IMG/VR virus record: IMGVR_UViG_3300010885_008505
Span: 1-24,713 of that record
From: a virus
DNA length: 24,713 nt
Reading direction: 5' to 3' (one strand)
Every line of letters starts with the position of its first letter. The first letter of the stretch is position 1. The translations under genes and the position numbers were made by a program. Positions 1-6,689 of the stretch are shown here, one piece after another. The notes below the pieces were generated by a model. That model saw only the letters and a program-made list of their open reading frames with translations. It did not search any database and was not told where the DNA came from.

Positions 1-1233
1 CTGCATGGCAGTATGACGCAGTTCGTCAATTTGCTCTTGATAAGGATCACTCTCACCTGCTTTAACAATCAGCTGAGTTTCTAGAGTTTTAAGATTATTT
101 TGATGTTTAAGCGCCTGTTCAACAGTATCATAGTAAGTATCAGGACGAGTATTTACTGGGCCAACGCTATCAATTTCTCTTTGTATTTTATTACGATCAC
201 TGACTACTTTGTCGTGATATGTGTTAGCTTCGTTTAGGTGTTTGTTAGCCTCAGCTGACATTTCCTCATGTTTGTGATCATGTAGTTCTTGTTCACAAGC
301 GTGGCATTTTTTATCCTGCAACTTAGCAAGCTCGCTTGCGTACTTTTTTACGCTTCGCTCCGCTTGCGCTGTCGCGGCATCTAGCGTTGCCTTTTCCTTA
401 TTCAGGCTTTTCAGCTTTGCTGATCTCTCTTCAAAAAGTTTTAGCTCGCTGTGCTTGGTAAGTTCAGCTTCGATATCTACGCCTTCTAATTCAATAATGG
501 CTCGACCAATCTTTTCAACTTCTTGATCGTGCTGGGTGTTCCACGCCGACTGTCTAGTTGTTAGACTATCAATACTTTGCTGTATCTTATCATTGGATTT
601 CTTTGCGGCTTCAATATCTGCATTTTCTTGGAATACTTCATCTTTAGTTGTTTTGATAAGTTCCTTAAGACGATCTGCTTTTTCACTCAGGAGGGTTATT
701 CCTAATAGTTGCTCAATAATAGCACGTTGGTCGTTTGCCCTCATGCTCAAGAATGGTTCAGTATACGTGTTGAGTGCAACAATATGTTTAAACATATCGT
801 GACTCATACCTAAGATATCATCTAAATCTTTTTGTGTTTCACGAACATCACCTTGAGCATCGTCGGTTTCGGCAGTGTCTTGTTCTTGATCGTTAACAAA
901 GAACTGTAAAATATTAGGTTTACGACCGCGTTCAATACGGTAGTCTGTGCCATCCTTTTCAAATGCTAGTGTGACTAACATATTCTTATTATTAATTTTA
1001 TTAATAAGATTATCTTTTTTAATGTTAGTTAACGCATTGCCATAAAGTGCATAAGTTAACGCATTGACAATAGTAGTTTTACCAGTACCATTGCGGCTAC
1101 CGCTATCATCACCGCCTTGATCTAAGTTTTCACCTAGTACAAGTGTTAAATTTTGTTGTGCGAAATTTACAGCCTGGGTTTGATTCCCCACACTCATAAA
1201 GTTCTTAACTGTTAATTCTTTTATTTTTATCAT
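1..1233 (-). CDS. 46: gp46-like recombination endonuclease subunit (Rad50/SbcC-type ATPase), 3'-truncated by the window edge
   Basis: Large ATPase subunit of the phage gp46/gp47 nuclease, which resects DNA ends for recombination-dependent replication. The first 411 residues are present and the frame is still open at base 1. Visible: the N-terminal MSVG segment (13-16), a P-loop SRNGTGKTT (46-54), then a GRKP-type strand typical of gp46, a coiled-coil-rich region from about residue 180, and a zinc-hook CHAC (C310, C313) as in Rad50. T4 gp46 is about 560 aa, so roughly 150 residues, including Walker B, should lie to the left. An acidic/Gly loop (34-45) precedes the P-loop, whose first Gly is Ser. 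The ATG at 1233 overlaps the gp47 stop as ATGA with no Shine-Dalgarno, so translation is probably coupled to gp47. The family call is firm. Confidence 0.93.
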   Translation of the reverse strand, partial: MIKIKELTVKNFMSVGNQTQAVNFAQQNLTLVLGENLDQGGDDSGSRNGTGKTTIVNALTYALYGNALTNIKKDNLINKINNKNMLVTLAFEKDGTDYRIERGRKPNILQFFVNDQEQDTAETDDAQGDVRETQKDLDDILGMSHDMFKHIVALNTYTEPFLSMRANDQRAIIEQLLGITLLSEKADRLKELIKTTKDEVFQENADIEAAKKSNDKIQQSIDSLTTRQSAWNTQHDQEVEKIGRAIIELEGVDIEAELTKHSELKLFEERSAKLKSLNKEKATLDAATAQAERSVKKYASELAKLQDKKCHACEQELHDHKHEEMSAEANKHLNEANTYHDKVVSDRNKIQREIDSVGPVNTRPDTYYDTVEQALKHQNNLKTLETQLIVKAGESDPYQEQIDELRHTAMQ

Positions 1234-2267
1234 AGATTATTGTAGATCGATAAAAGCATATTTTTGTCAAACTGATCGCTGTCAATACTAATAATTTGAC
1301 TGCTAACAATTTGATCTACGCTTTCGAATGCCTGTATGTCAATGTTAGTATTAATTTCAATATCTTTCTTTTCGGCAATAAGCGTTAGCTCACGGATATC
1401 ATAATCTGCGATAAATTTTTCTTTAATAAAACTTGCTTCTTCAAATGTAATATCTATATCTAGTGTAACACGTAAATGTTGCTTGGGCAAGATTATTTTG
1501 TCTGCATTATCGATAAGCTCACTTAGTTTAGTAGTACGGAATGTAGGCTGCCCTGGCCAAGTATGATACTCAGGTTGACCGCCCCATTCTAACACCATCA
1601 TGCCACGGTCATCATCCCACGCATCTGCATAGTTGTGCGGAAACGCATTGCCGATATAAATCATATTTTGACGTTGCTGACGTTTGTGAAAATGCCCACT
1701 AAATCCTAATTCGTAATTTTGAAAACTATCTAATTGTATCTCACCGTGATCTGGCATTTGTACCATAGCGTTCATGAAGAAGCTGGGTAATTCAAAGTGA
1801 CCAAATATATACTTGCCGCCTTTCTTACCTATACTCTTCCATTCATCTCCTACTAACCACGGGCAGAGAGTAACCTCGCCAATAGTAGTGGGCTGATGAA
1901 CCACAGTAATCCCAGGGATATACTTGCCAAATTCAACGGAATGAATATCCCGTTTATCTTTATAATACAGATCATGATTACCAGGGAAAAAATAAAATTG
2001 ATCAAACGCCTGACCGAGCTTTTCCAAGGCCCTAAGGCTATAGTCCATAGTAGTGATATTAAGACTGTTGCGATTATGATGCCAGTCTCCCATAAAAATT
2101 CCTGTATCACAGCCTTGCTCCTTTGCTTTAGCAATATACCAATCTACGAAATCTTCACAGTCTTTGTTATGAACACTACTGTTAGATTTTAATCCAAAGT
2201 GGATATCTGTAAAACAGGCTACTTTTTTAAACAGTTGTGTCGGTTGCTGTGTCAGTGGTTGTGTCAT
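1230..2267 (-). CDS. 47: gp47-like recombination endonuclease subunit (Mre11/SbcD-type nuclease)
   Basis: Metallophosphoesterase subunit partnering gp46. All phosphodiesterase motifs are visible (345-aa numbering): DIH (D21, H23), GDWHHNR (D61), GNHD (N97, H98), GHFE (H157) and GHFH (H192, H194), so the di-metal centre looks intact. Length is close to T4 gp47 (about 339 aa). The frame is open to an ATG at 2282 (350 aa), but the ATG at 2267 has GAGG nine bases upstream and the 2282 ATG has none, so 2267 is preferred. The folded domain begins about 13 residues later. The start lies inside the end of gp55 (41-nt overlap, or 56 nt from 2282) and the stop overlaps gp46, giving one translationally coupled operon. 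The order 55-47-46 resembles T4. Confidence 0.93.
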   Translation of the reverse strand: MTQPLTQQPTQLFKKVACFTDIHFGLKSNSSVHNKDCEDFVDWYIAKAKEQGCDTGIFMGDWHHNRNSLNITTMDYSLRALEKLGQAFDQFYFFPGNHDLYYKDKRDIHSVEFGKYIPGITVVHQPTTIGEVTLCPWLVGDEWKSIGKKGGKYIFGHFELPSFFMNAMVQMPDHGEIQLDSFQNYELGFSGHFHKRQQRQNMIYIGNAFPHNYADAWDDDRGMMVLEWGGQPEYHTWPGQPTFRTTKLSELIDNADKIILPKQHLRVTLDIDITFEEASFIKEKFIADYDIRELTLIAEKKDIEINTNIDIQAFESVDQIVSSQIISIDSDQFDKNMLLSIYNNL

Positions 2268-3099
2268 TAGTTGTATCCTCATTATGCCGTTTTAATGCCG
2301 CGGCGTGTTCACCTGCACCTGTTCTGCTGTAGCTAGGGTTCATACCATTCATTTCGAGAATATCGTCTCGTATGTTTTGATTGCGTTTTTCAATATTGAT
2401 AACACGCACAAATGAATTAGTAACAGCGGCAGTAAAATAAGCAAAAGGATTATCACTTTTAGATTCATCAAATTGTAGCCCTATTTGTGTCAACTGTAAA
2501 ATAGCTTGACCTTTCATTTCATCGTTGTAAGTATATCCACGAACGTTCCCGCGAGTAGCATACCTCTCACATAATTTTAACATCATTCTTGCTAGAGTTG
2601 GAGTGATTTGGCCCGCATCTTTGTCAAAGTGCCCTTTATCCAATGTGCCCTTCCAATGACTCTTGCCAACACATATTAATTTTTCTGGATCAGTGTCATC
2701 AAACTTCCAGTGCTGGAACGGTGGGAAGTTTACTTTATCTCTATGGTCGGCGAGACTTTTAGGATTTTTCTTACGTGTATTGTTTAGCGGAATGTGATCA
2801 AAACTCATAATTCTAAACACTAAATCTAACTTTTGAATTTTTTTATAATCAATTTCGCAGTCTGCTTGTTTGATCTTCTCACCGGCCTTTTTACGGGTAG
2901 AATATTCTAAGTCACCAATACGTTTAGCTCTATTTCTCTTGGCCTCTGCTACTGTTCTTATATTAATTTTATCTACACTAGGTAGTATGATATCATATTG
3001 ATGATATTCTGGTTTAGTAAACACACAATACGAACTTTTTGAACGGTGTATTTCCAACAACATATCCTTGTTGTTTAGGTAGTTAACTTTAGCTGTCAT
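2227..3099 (-). CDS. 55: gp55-like late-transcription sigma factor with a large extra region
   Basis: Sigma factor expected to direct host RNA polymerase to phage late promoters. The N-terminus VNYLNNKDMLLEI (5-17) resembles the start of T4 gp55. Residues about 174-240 match its sigma region-2 core: CERY, GYT, then FDESKSDNPFAYFTAAVTNS and an FVRVINIEKR helix. T4 gp55 is 185 aa, whereas this protein is 290 aa; the excess is a basic, aromatic-rich segment at about 20-165 containing HWKFDD and GKSHWKG. The C-terminus is an Asp/Thr repeat tail and lacks the hydrophobic SLDFLYE-type sliding-clamp motif that I recall at the T4 gp55 end. Start: GGAG (3109-3112) nine bases before ATG, just downstream of a strong promoter. 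It is first in the 55-47-46 operon. An N-terminal fusion is an alternative to an insertion. Confidence 0.85.
   Translation of the reverse strand: MTAKVNYLNNKDMLLEIHRSKSSYCVFTKPEYHQYDIILPSVDKINIRTVAEAKRNRAKRIGDLEYSTRKKAGEKIKQADCEIDYKKIQKLDLVFRIMSFDHIPLNNTRKKNPKSLADHRDKVNFPPFQHWKFDDTDPEKLICVGKSHWKGTLDKGHFDKDAGQITPTLARMMLKLCERYATRGNVRGYTYNDEMKGQAILQLTQIGLQFDESKSDNPFAYFTAAVTNSFVRVINIEKRNQNIRDDILEMNGMNPSYSRTGAGEHAAALKRHNEDTTNDTTTDTATDTTV
2230..2277 (-). repeat. Four imperfect 12-bp tandem repeats in the gp55/gp47 overlap
   Basis: Read on the minus strand, four consecutive 12-nt units begin GATACAACT, GACACAACC, GACACAGCA and GACACAACT. In the gp55 frame they encode a C-terminal D-T-T-x tail. In the gp47 frame the last three give TQPL, TQQP and TQLF. 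The array spans the end of one gene and the start of the next, and includes the preferred gp47 start codon. Confidence 0.85.
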
Positions 3100-3108
3100 T
3101 AATTCATT

Positions 3109-3112
3109 CTCC
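3109..3112 (-). promoter_or_regulatory. Ribosome-binding site of gp55
   Basis: GGAG on the minus strand, nine bases from the ATG at 3099. It fixes the gp55 start and falls only a few bases after the predicted transcription start. Confidence 0.75.
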
Positions 3113-3121
3113 GGATGTTAT

Positions 3122-3150
3122 ATTATAAACTACGCACATTAAAAAGTCAA
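3122..3150 (-). promoter_or_regulatory. Sigma70-type promoter for the gp55-gp47-gp46 operon
   Basis: On the minus strand, TTGACT (3150-3145) is followed after exactly 17 bases by TATAAT (3127-3122). That is five of six matches to the -35 consensus, a perfect -10 and ideal spacing. Transcription would begin near 3115, leaving a leader of about 16 nt that contains the gp55 ribosome-binding site. It would let unmodified host polymerase make the late sigma factor and recombination proteins before late genes are on. Inferred from sequence only. Confidence 0.75.
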
Positions 3151-3157
3151 CTAAATA
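3124..3157 (+). promoter_or_regulatory. Candidate late promoter region for the baseplate operon
   Basis: Two weak matches to the T4 late box TATAAATA face the tail genes: TATAAACT (3124-3131) and ACTAAATA (3150-3157), each 6 of 8. A start after the second box would give a short leader with the AAGGA at 3167-3171. The first box overlaps the -10 of the divergent gp55 promoter, so use of one might interfere with the other. AT-rich DNA gives such matches by chance. Confidence 0.3.
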
Positions 3158-3166
3158 TTATACCAA

Positions 3167-3171
3167 AAGGA
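3167..3171 (+). promoter_or_regulatory. Ribosome-binding site of the gp48-like gene
   Basis: AAGGA nine bases before the ATG at 3181. It supports that start for the first gene of the rightward baseplate operon. Confidence 0.7.
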
Positions 3172-3180
3172 CAATTATAA

Positions 3181-4173
3181 ATGGCAGACTTTATTTCATC
3201 GGCTAACGCCGCAACTGGCGCTATTACAGGGGCCGCTACTGCGGTCAACACAGCTAGTAACTTGGCAACAGCAATATCCGCAGGATACGGTGCAGACTCT
3301 CTTGCAGGTGCAATACGAGCTATTGATTTACCGGCGGCCGGCGAAGCAATTGGCGACATTATGGGAGCAGTGGCTTCCTTTAGTGATACTGATAATCCAA
3401 ACGATTGGCGTGTTAGACTAAGCATAGCCAAGTGGACTAGTTTCCAAAGTAGCCCAGTATTGAAACCATTGAAAGATGCAGGCGCTTTAATTTTTCCGTA
3501 TACTCCAAAGATTAATATAACCAGTAGTGCAACATACTCATCCAGCTCAAATATTGTACATAGTAATTATAAGTTCCAAGCCTTTCAAAGCAGTAATCCT
3601 GGACAGATTACAATTACTGCTCCAATGTATGTGTCGGATCCTACAGAAGGTCTGTACTGGATTGCCATGGTACATTATCTTCGTTCATTAACAAAGATGT
3701 TTGCAGGCAACGATCCTAAAGCAGGTAACCCTCCTCCAGTTGTTATGTTAAATGGTTATGGTAATTATGTTTTTAAAAATGTTCCAGTAGTTGTTACAAA
3801 ACTGCAAGTGGACTTGGCTCAAGAATGTGATTACATCGGAGTTAATGTAGTAGGTTCTGCCGCAGGAGAAATTCAAGGAATTACTGATAGTATCGGTGGA
3901 TTGTCAGACAGCTTAGGTAGTGTGTTAGGAGGATTCGGTGGCGAGGTAGCCGGTGCAGTAAGCTCAATTGCAGGCGGTATCGGCCAGATAGCTGGCCTAG
4001 CAGACAGCTTAGGTATTGGTGGCGAGATCAGTGGCGGCGTAAGTCATGTTCCAACTAAGAGTACTTTTACAATAGACCTAATGCCAATCTACAGTAGAGA
4101 TAGTGTTCGTAAATTCAGTCTTGATAGATTTGTATCGGGCGGATATCTAAATAACCCATTCGGATACATCTAA
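3181..4173 (+). CDS. 48: gp48-like baseplate tail tube cap protein
   Basis: Tail tube cap or tube-initiating baseplate protein expected to join the hub to the first tube ring. The 330-aa length fits T4 gp48 (about 364 aa). Family-type segments: LIFPYTPKINITSSATYSSS (103-122), HSNYKFQAF (127-135), QITITAPM (142-149), YLRSLTKMFAGNDP (166-179), a PPPVVMLNGYGNYVFKNVPV strand region (185-204), and a C-terminal STFTIDLMPIYSRDSVRKFS (294-313). Residues 1-65 and about 232-287 are Ala/Gly/Ser-rich and amphipathic; the second carries repeated DSLG motifs. gp54 has a related fold, but the C-terminal TFTIDL...R pattern and the position next to gp53 favour gp48. First gene after the divergent promoter region, with a good ribosome-binding site. 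Confidence 0.82.
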   Translation: MADFISSANAATGAITGAATAVNTASNLATAISAGYGADSLAGAIRAIDLPAAGEAIGDIMGAVASFSDTDNPNDWRVRLSIAKWTSFQSSPVLKPLKDAGALIFPYTPKINITSSATYSSSSNIVHSNYKFQAFQSSNPGQITITAPMYVSDPTEGLYWIAMVHYLRSLTKMFAGNDPKAGNPPPVVMLNGYGNYVFKNVPVVVTKLQVDLAQECDYIGVNVVGSAAGEIQGITDSIGGLSDSLGSVLGGFGGEVAGAVSSIAGGIGQIAGLADSLGIGGEISGGVSHVPTKSTFTIDLMPIYSRDSVRKFSLDRFVSGGYLNNPFGYI

Positions 4174-4174
4174 T

Positions 4175-4477
4175 ATGGCATCAAATTATACAAGTACAAG
4201 TCCATGGTTTAATACTCAGGTAACAAACAATTACCTTGATATATTATCAATACGACCAGTTAGTTCAGAAGTTGATGACTTCTTATATAACATTCAACCG
4301 CAATATACTTATCGTCCAGATTTGCTAGCATTTGACTTGTATGGCGATGCAACCTTATGGTGGGTATTTGCACAACGTAATATGGACGTACTTCAAGATC
4401 CAATTCTTGATTTCGTCCCAGGTACTAAAATTTACATTCCAAAAAACAGTAGTCTTCGAAATGTGTTAGGATTATAA
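4175..4477 (+). CDS. 53: gp53-like baseplate wedge protein, short form
   Basis: Baseplate wedge component. A single 100-aa domain with the gp53-type core: LDILSIRPVSSEVDDFLYNI (22-41), YTYRPDLLAFDLYGDATLWW (44-63) and FVPGTKIYIP (80-89), the last resembling the end of a LysM-like fold. T4 gp53 is about 196 aa, so roughly half is absent. It starts one base after the tube-cap stop and ends one base before the next gene, whose AGGA ribosome-binding site (4468-4471) lies within its final codons. Translational coupling along the operon is therefore likely. Confidence 0.82.
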   Translation: MASNYTSTSPWFNTQVTNNYLDILSIRPVSSEVDDFLYNIQPQYTYRPDLLAFDLYGDATLWWVFAQRNMDVLQDPILDFVPGTKIYIPKNSSLRNVLGL

Positions 4478-4478
4478 T

Positions 4479-6686
4479 ATGCCTCTTAATGTACCAGCAG
4501 TTAATCCTTCACAAATAGCTAATACCGGTGCTCTAGTAGATTCGGTAGGATCTGCTACGGGACTTAGTGCAGTAACTAATGCAGTATCCGGAGCATTTGG
4601 TGCCATCGGCGGCTTCTTTACAAAATTATCCGGTACTAAATTACCACTACCAAATCCATTATTTGCCTATGCAAGTTATGATTATGTTCTTGGAATCGCC
4701 TGTTTAAGTTCTAATGAAATTAATAATCCCGGTGCTACTTATATGGCTGGCAAGCCTGTTAAACTAATATGTAAGAGTGCTAACGCTGATCCAAATAATA
4801 GAATTAAAACGGCATACGGTAAATTTGATTTTTTTATCGATAACGTTATGGTCAAGAGCTTAATAGGATTTGAAAGTGGTAACAACAGCAATGTTGCCAC
4901 TATGTCATTTGATATAATAGAACCATATAGTATGGGCATGTTCTTTGTTGCCTGTGAACAAGCCGCGTTGATTCAAGGACATCGGAGCTGGCGAGAAGCT
5001 CCGTTCTTATTGACTATTGAATTTAGGGGTAACAAAGAAACCGGCCAAATCGCCAATATTCCAAATACAAAAAGATCAATACCGTTTCTCTTTTCTGATA
5101 TTAGTATGTCAGGTACTAAAGACGGATCTACTTATTCTTGTAAAGCACTTGCCTGGGGAAGCGGCGCTATAACAGATAGTGTTAAGAAGTTTAAAACTGA
5201 CATCAATGCTCAAGGTAAAACTGTGCAAGAAATTCTTCAAACGGGAGAAAACAGTGTTCAGGCTTCGATGAACAAGAAATATAAACAGATAGCAGAACAA
5301 AATGGTATAGCAAATGCTGACGAAGTAATAATTTATTTCCCCACAGAAACAGCATCAGATGTCGGCGCGGCATCGGGCAGTAAAGCAGAAGAAATTTCGT
5401 TTCCAGCGGTCCAGACAATGGGCAATATTAATCTTAATGCAAAGGAAGCTGTTTTTAAACAATTGGGCGTTTCACGTAGCGATATTAACGGTACACTAGT
5501 ACAAGATACTGCTAATGCCATAGGAAATTCTCCTATGCGAATGGCAGCAAATGATTCCCCAACAACAAAAGAATCTAAAGCATATTCAATTTCTGCTAAA
5601 ACTTATGTACGAGCTCTCAACACAGCTGATACATCAATAACTAGTATGAATTTTGCACAAAGTACTGATGTGCTATCGGCAATCAATAATACTATTATGA
5701 ATAGTGCGTTTGCAGATACAACATTACAGTCAGCAAATATTGATGCAACCGGTATGCGTAACGCTTGGCTTATTGTGCCACAACAGTATATCCTTAGTGA
5801 TGAGATAAATGCAGTAACTGGAGCAAAACCTAAACTACATGTTTTTAAAATTATTCCCTATAAAACACATAATAGTAAGATTATATCTGCAGGTGTTAAA
5901 CCGGCAGGATACGATAATTTAAACAAACAAGTAGTTAAGGAATACAACTATCTATATACAGGAAAAAACGTTGATATAATTGATTTTAAAATTGGATTTA
6001 ATTTTAGTTTTACTACTATGTTACCGGTATCTTCTAACTCTCAGTCAATCGATACATCAACTGCCGTCGCACAAGGTGATGGAGCGAAACCGCAATCAGA
6101 TGTTAATCCTGTAGGCCAAGCTAAACAATCTGAATCTGGCACAATAAACGGAATTACAGAGTTTGTTCAAACACTTACTGGAACAGATCTACAGGGAGGC
6201 GGAGGAGCAGAAACACAAGCAACTCGTTCAGCACGAGTATGGTTTGATGCATTAACTAGAGGCGACGAGATGACGGTATTAAAGATGAAAATTATTGGAG
6301 ACCCTTATTATATTGCACAAAGCCTAGGTAATTATACCGCCACTCCTACACAATATTCTAATTTAGATAGTAAAGGCTCGGTAAATGCACAAAGCGGTGA
6401 AGTTGATGTACGAGTTAATTTTAGAACTCCGATAGATCTTAATCAAAGCACCGGTTTGTATACATTTGGTGGCGCAACAAAAAGTGCTCCGGTTAATAAA
6501 TTTAGTGGGCTTTATCAGTTGATAGTTGTCAATAGTACTTTTAAAGGAGGCATATTTCAGCAAGAACTAAAAGGCATAAGACGGCCTCTTCAAGAATCTA
6601 AACGACCTGAAGCAACTCCGGCAGAGACTTATAATAATAATTCAGACGGCGTTAACAAATCAGACAAGTTTAACACATCAAATTAA
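4479..6686 (+). CDS. Putative baseplate hub protein (gp27-like role)
   Basis: 735-aa structural protein between gp53 and the gp5-like spike, where a hub subunit would be expected. The N-terminus (about 15-50) is Gly/Ala/Ser-rich and amphipathic. A beta-rich domain follows (about 57-250: FAYASYDYVLGIACLSSNEI, then FIDNVMVKSLIGF, DIIEPYSMGMFF). The middle (about 250-420) is Gln/Ala/Ser-rich, perhaps flexible. The C-terminal half carries YNYLYTGKNVDIIDFKIGFN (489-508), GDPYYI (from 607) and a final GLYQLIVVNSTFKGGIFQQE strand pair. TGKN.DI and GDPY strings recur in phage hub proteins. T4 gp27 is only about 391 aa and I see no direct alignment, so the role rests on motifs and position. Start: AGGA seven bases before ATG. 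Confidence 0.6.
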   Translation: MPLNVPAVNPSQIANTGALVDSVGSATGLSAVTNAVSGAFGAIGGFFTKLSGTKLPLPNPLFAYASYDYVLGIACLSSNEINNPGATYMAGKPVKLICKSANADPNNRIKTAYGKFDFFIDNVMVKSLIGFESGNNSNVATMSFDIIEPYSMGMFFVACEQAALIQGHRSWREAPFLLTIEFRGNKETGQIANIPNTKRSIPFLFSDISMSGTKDGSTYSCKALAWGSGAITDSVKKFKTDINAQGKTVQEILQTGENSVQASMNKKYKQIAEQNGIANADEVIIYFPTETASDVGAASGSKAEEISFPAVQTMGNINLNAKEAVFKQLGVSRSDINGTLVQDTANAIGNSPMRMAANDSPTTKESKAYSISAKTYVRALNTADTSITSMNFAQSTDVLSAINNTIMNSAFADTTLQSANIDATGMRNAWLIVPQQYILSDEINAVTGAKPKLHVFKIIPYKTHNSKIISAGVKPAGYDNLNKQVVKEYNYLYTGKNVDIIDFKIGFNFSFTTMLPVSSNSQSIDTSTAVAQGDGAKPQSDVNPVGQAKQSESGTINGITEFVQTLTGTDLQGGGGAETQATRSARVWFDALTRGDEMTVLKMKIIGDPYYIAQSLGNYTATPTQYSNLDSKGSVNAQSGEVDVRVNFRTPIDLNQSTGLYTFGGATKSAPVNKFSGLYQLIVVNSTFKGGIFQQELKGIRRPLQESKRPEATPAETYNNNSDGVNKSDKFNTSN

Positions 6687-6689
6687 TAT

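Noticed and set aside
536-802. 88-aa ORF on the plus strand
   Set aside because: It lies entirely antisense to gp46, whose frame has clear P-loop and zinc-hook motifs; no ribosome-binding site or family resemblance.
3176-3183. TATAAATG, a 7-of-8 late box overlapping the gp48 start codon
   Set aside because: A transcript from it would start inside the gene and lose the ribosome-binding site, so it is unlikely to serve gp48.
3147-3431. 94-aa minus-strand ORF over the divergent region and start of the tube-cap gene
   Set aside because: Antisense to the Ala/Gly-rich start of gp48, a composition that produces open reverse frames; it also overlaps the gp55 promoter.
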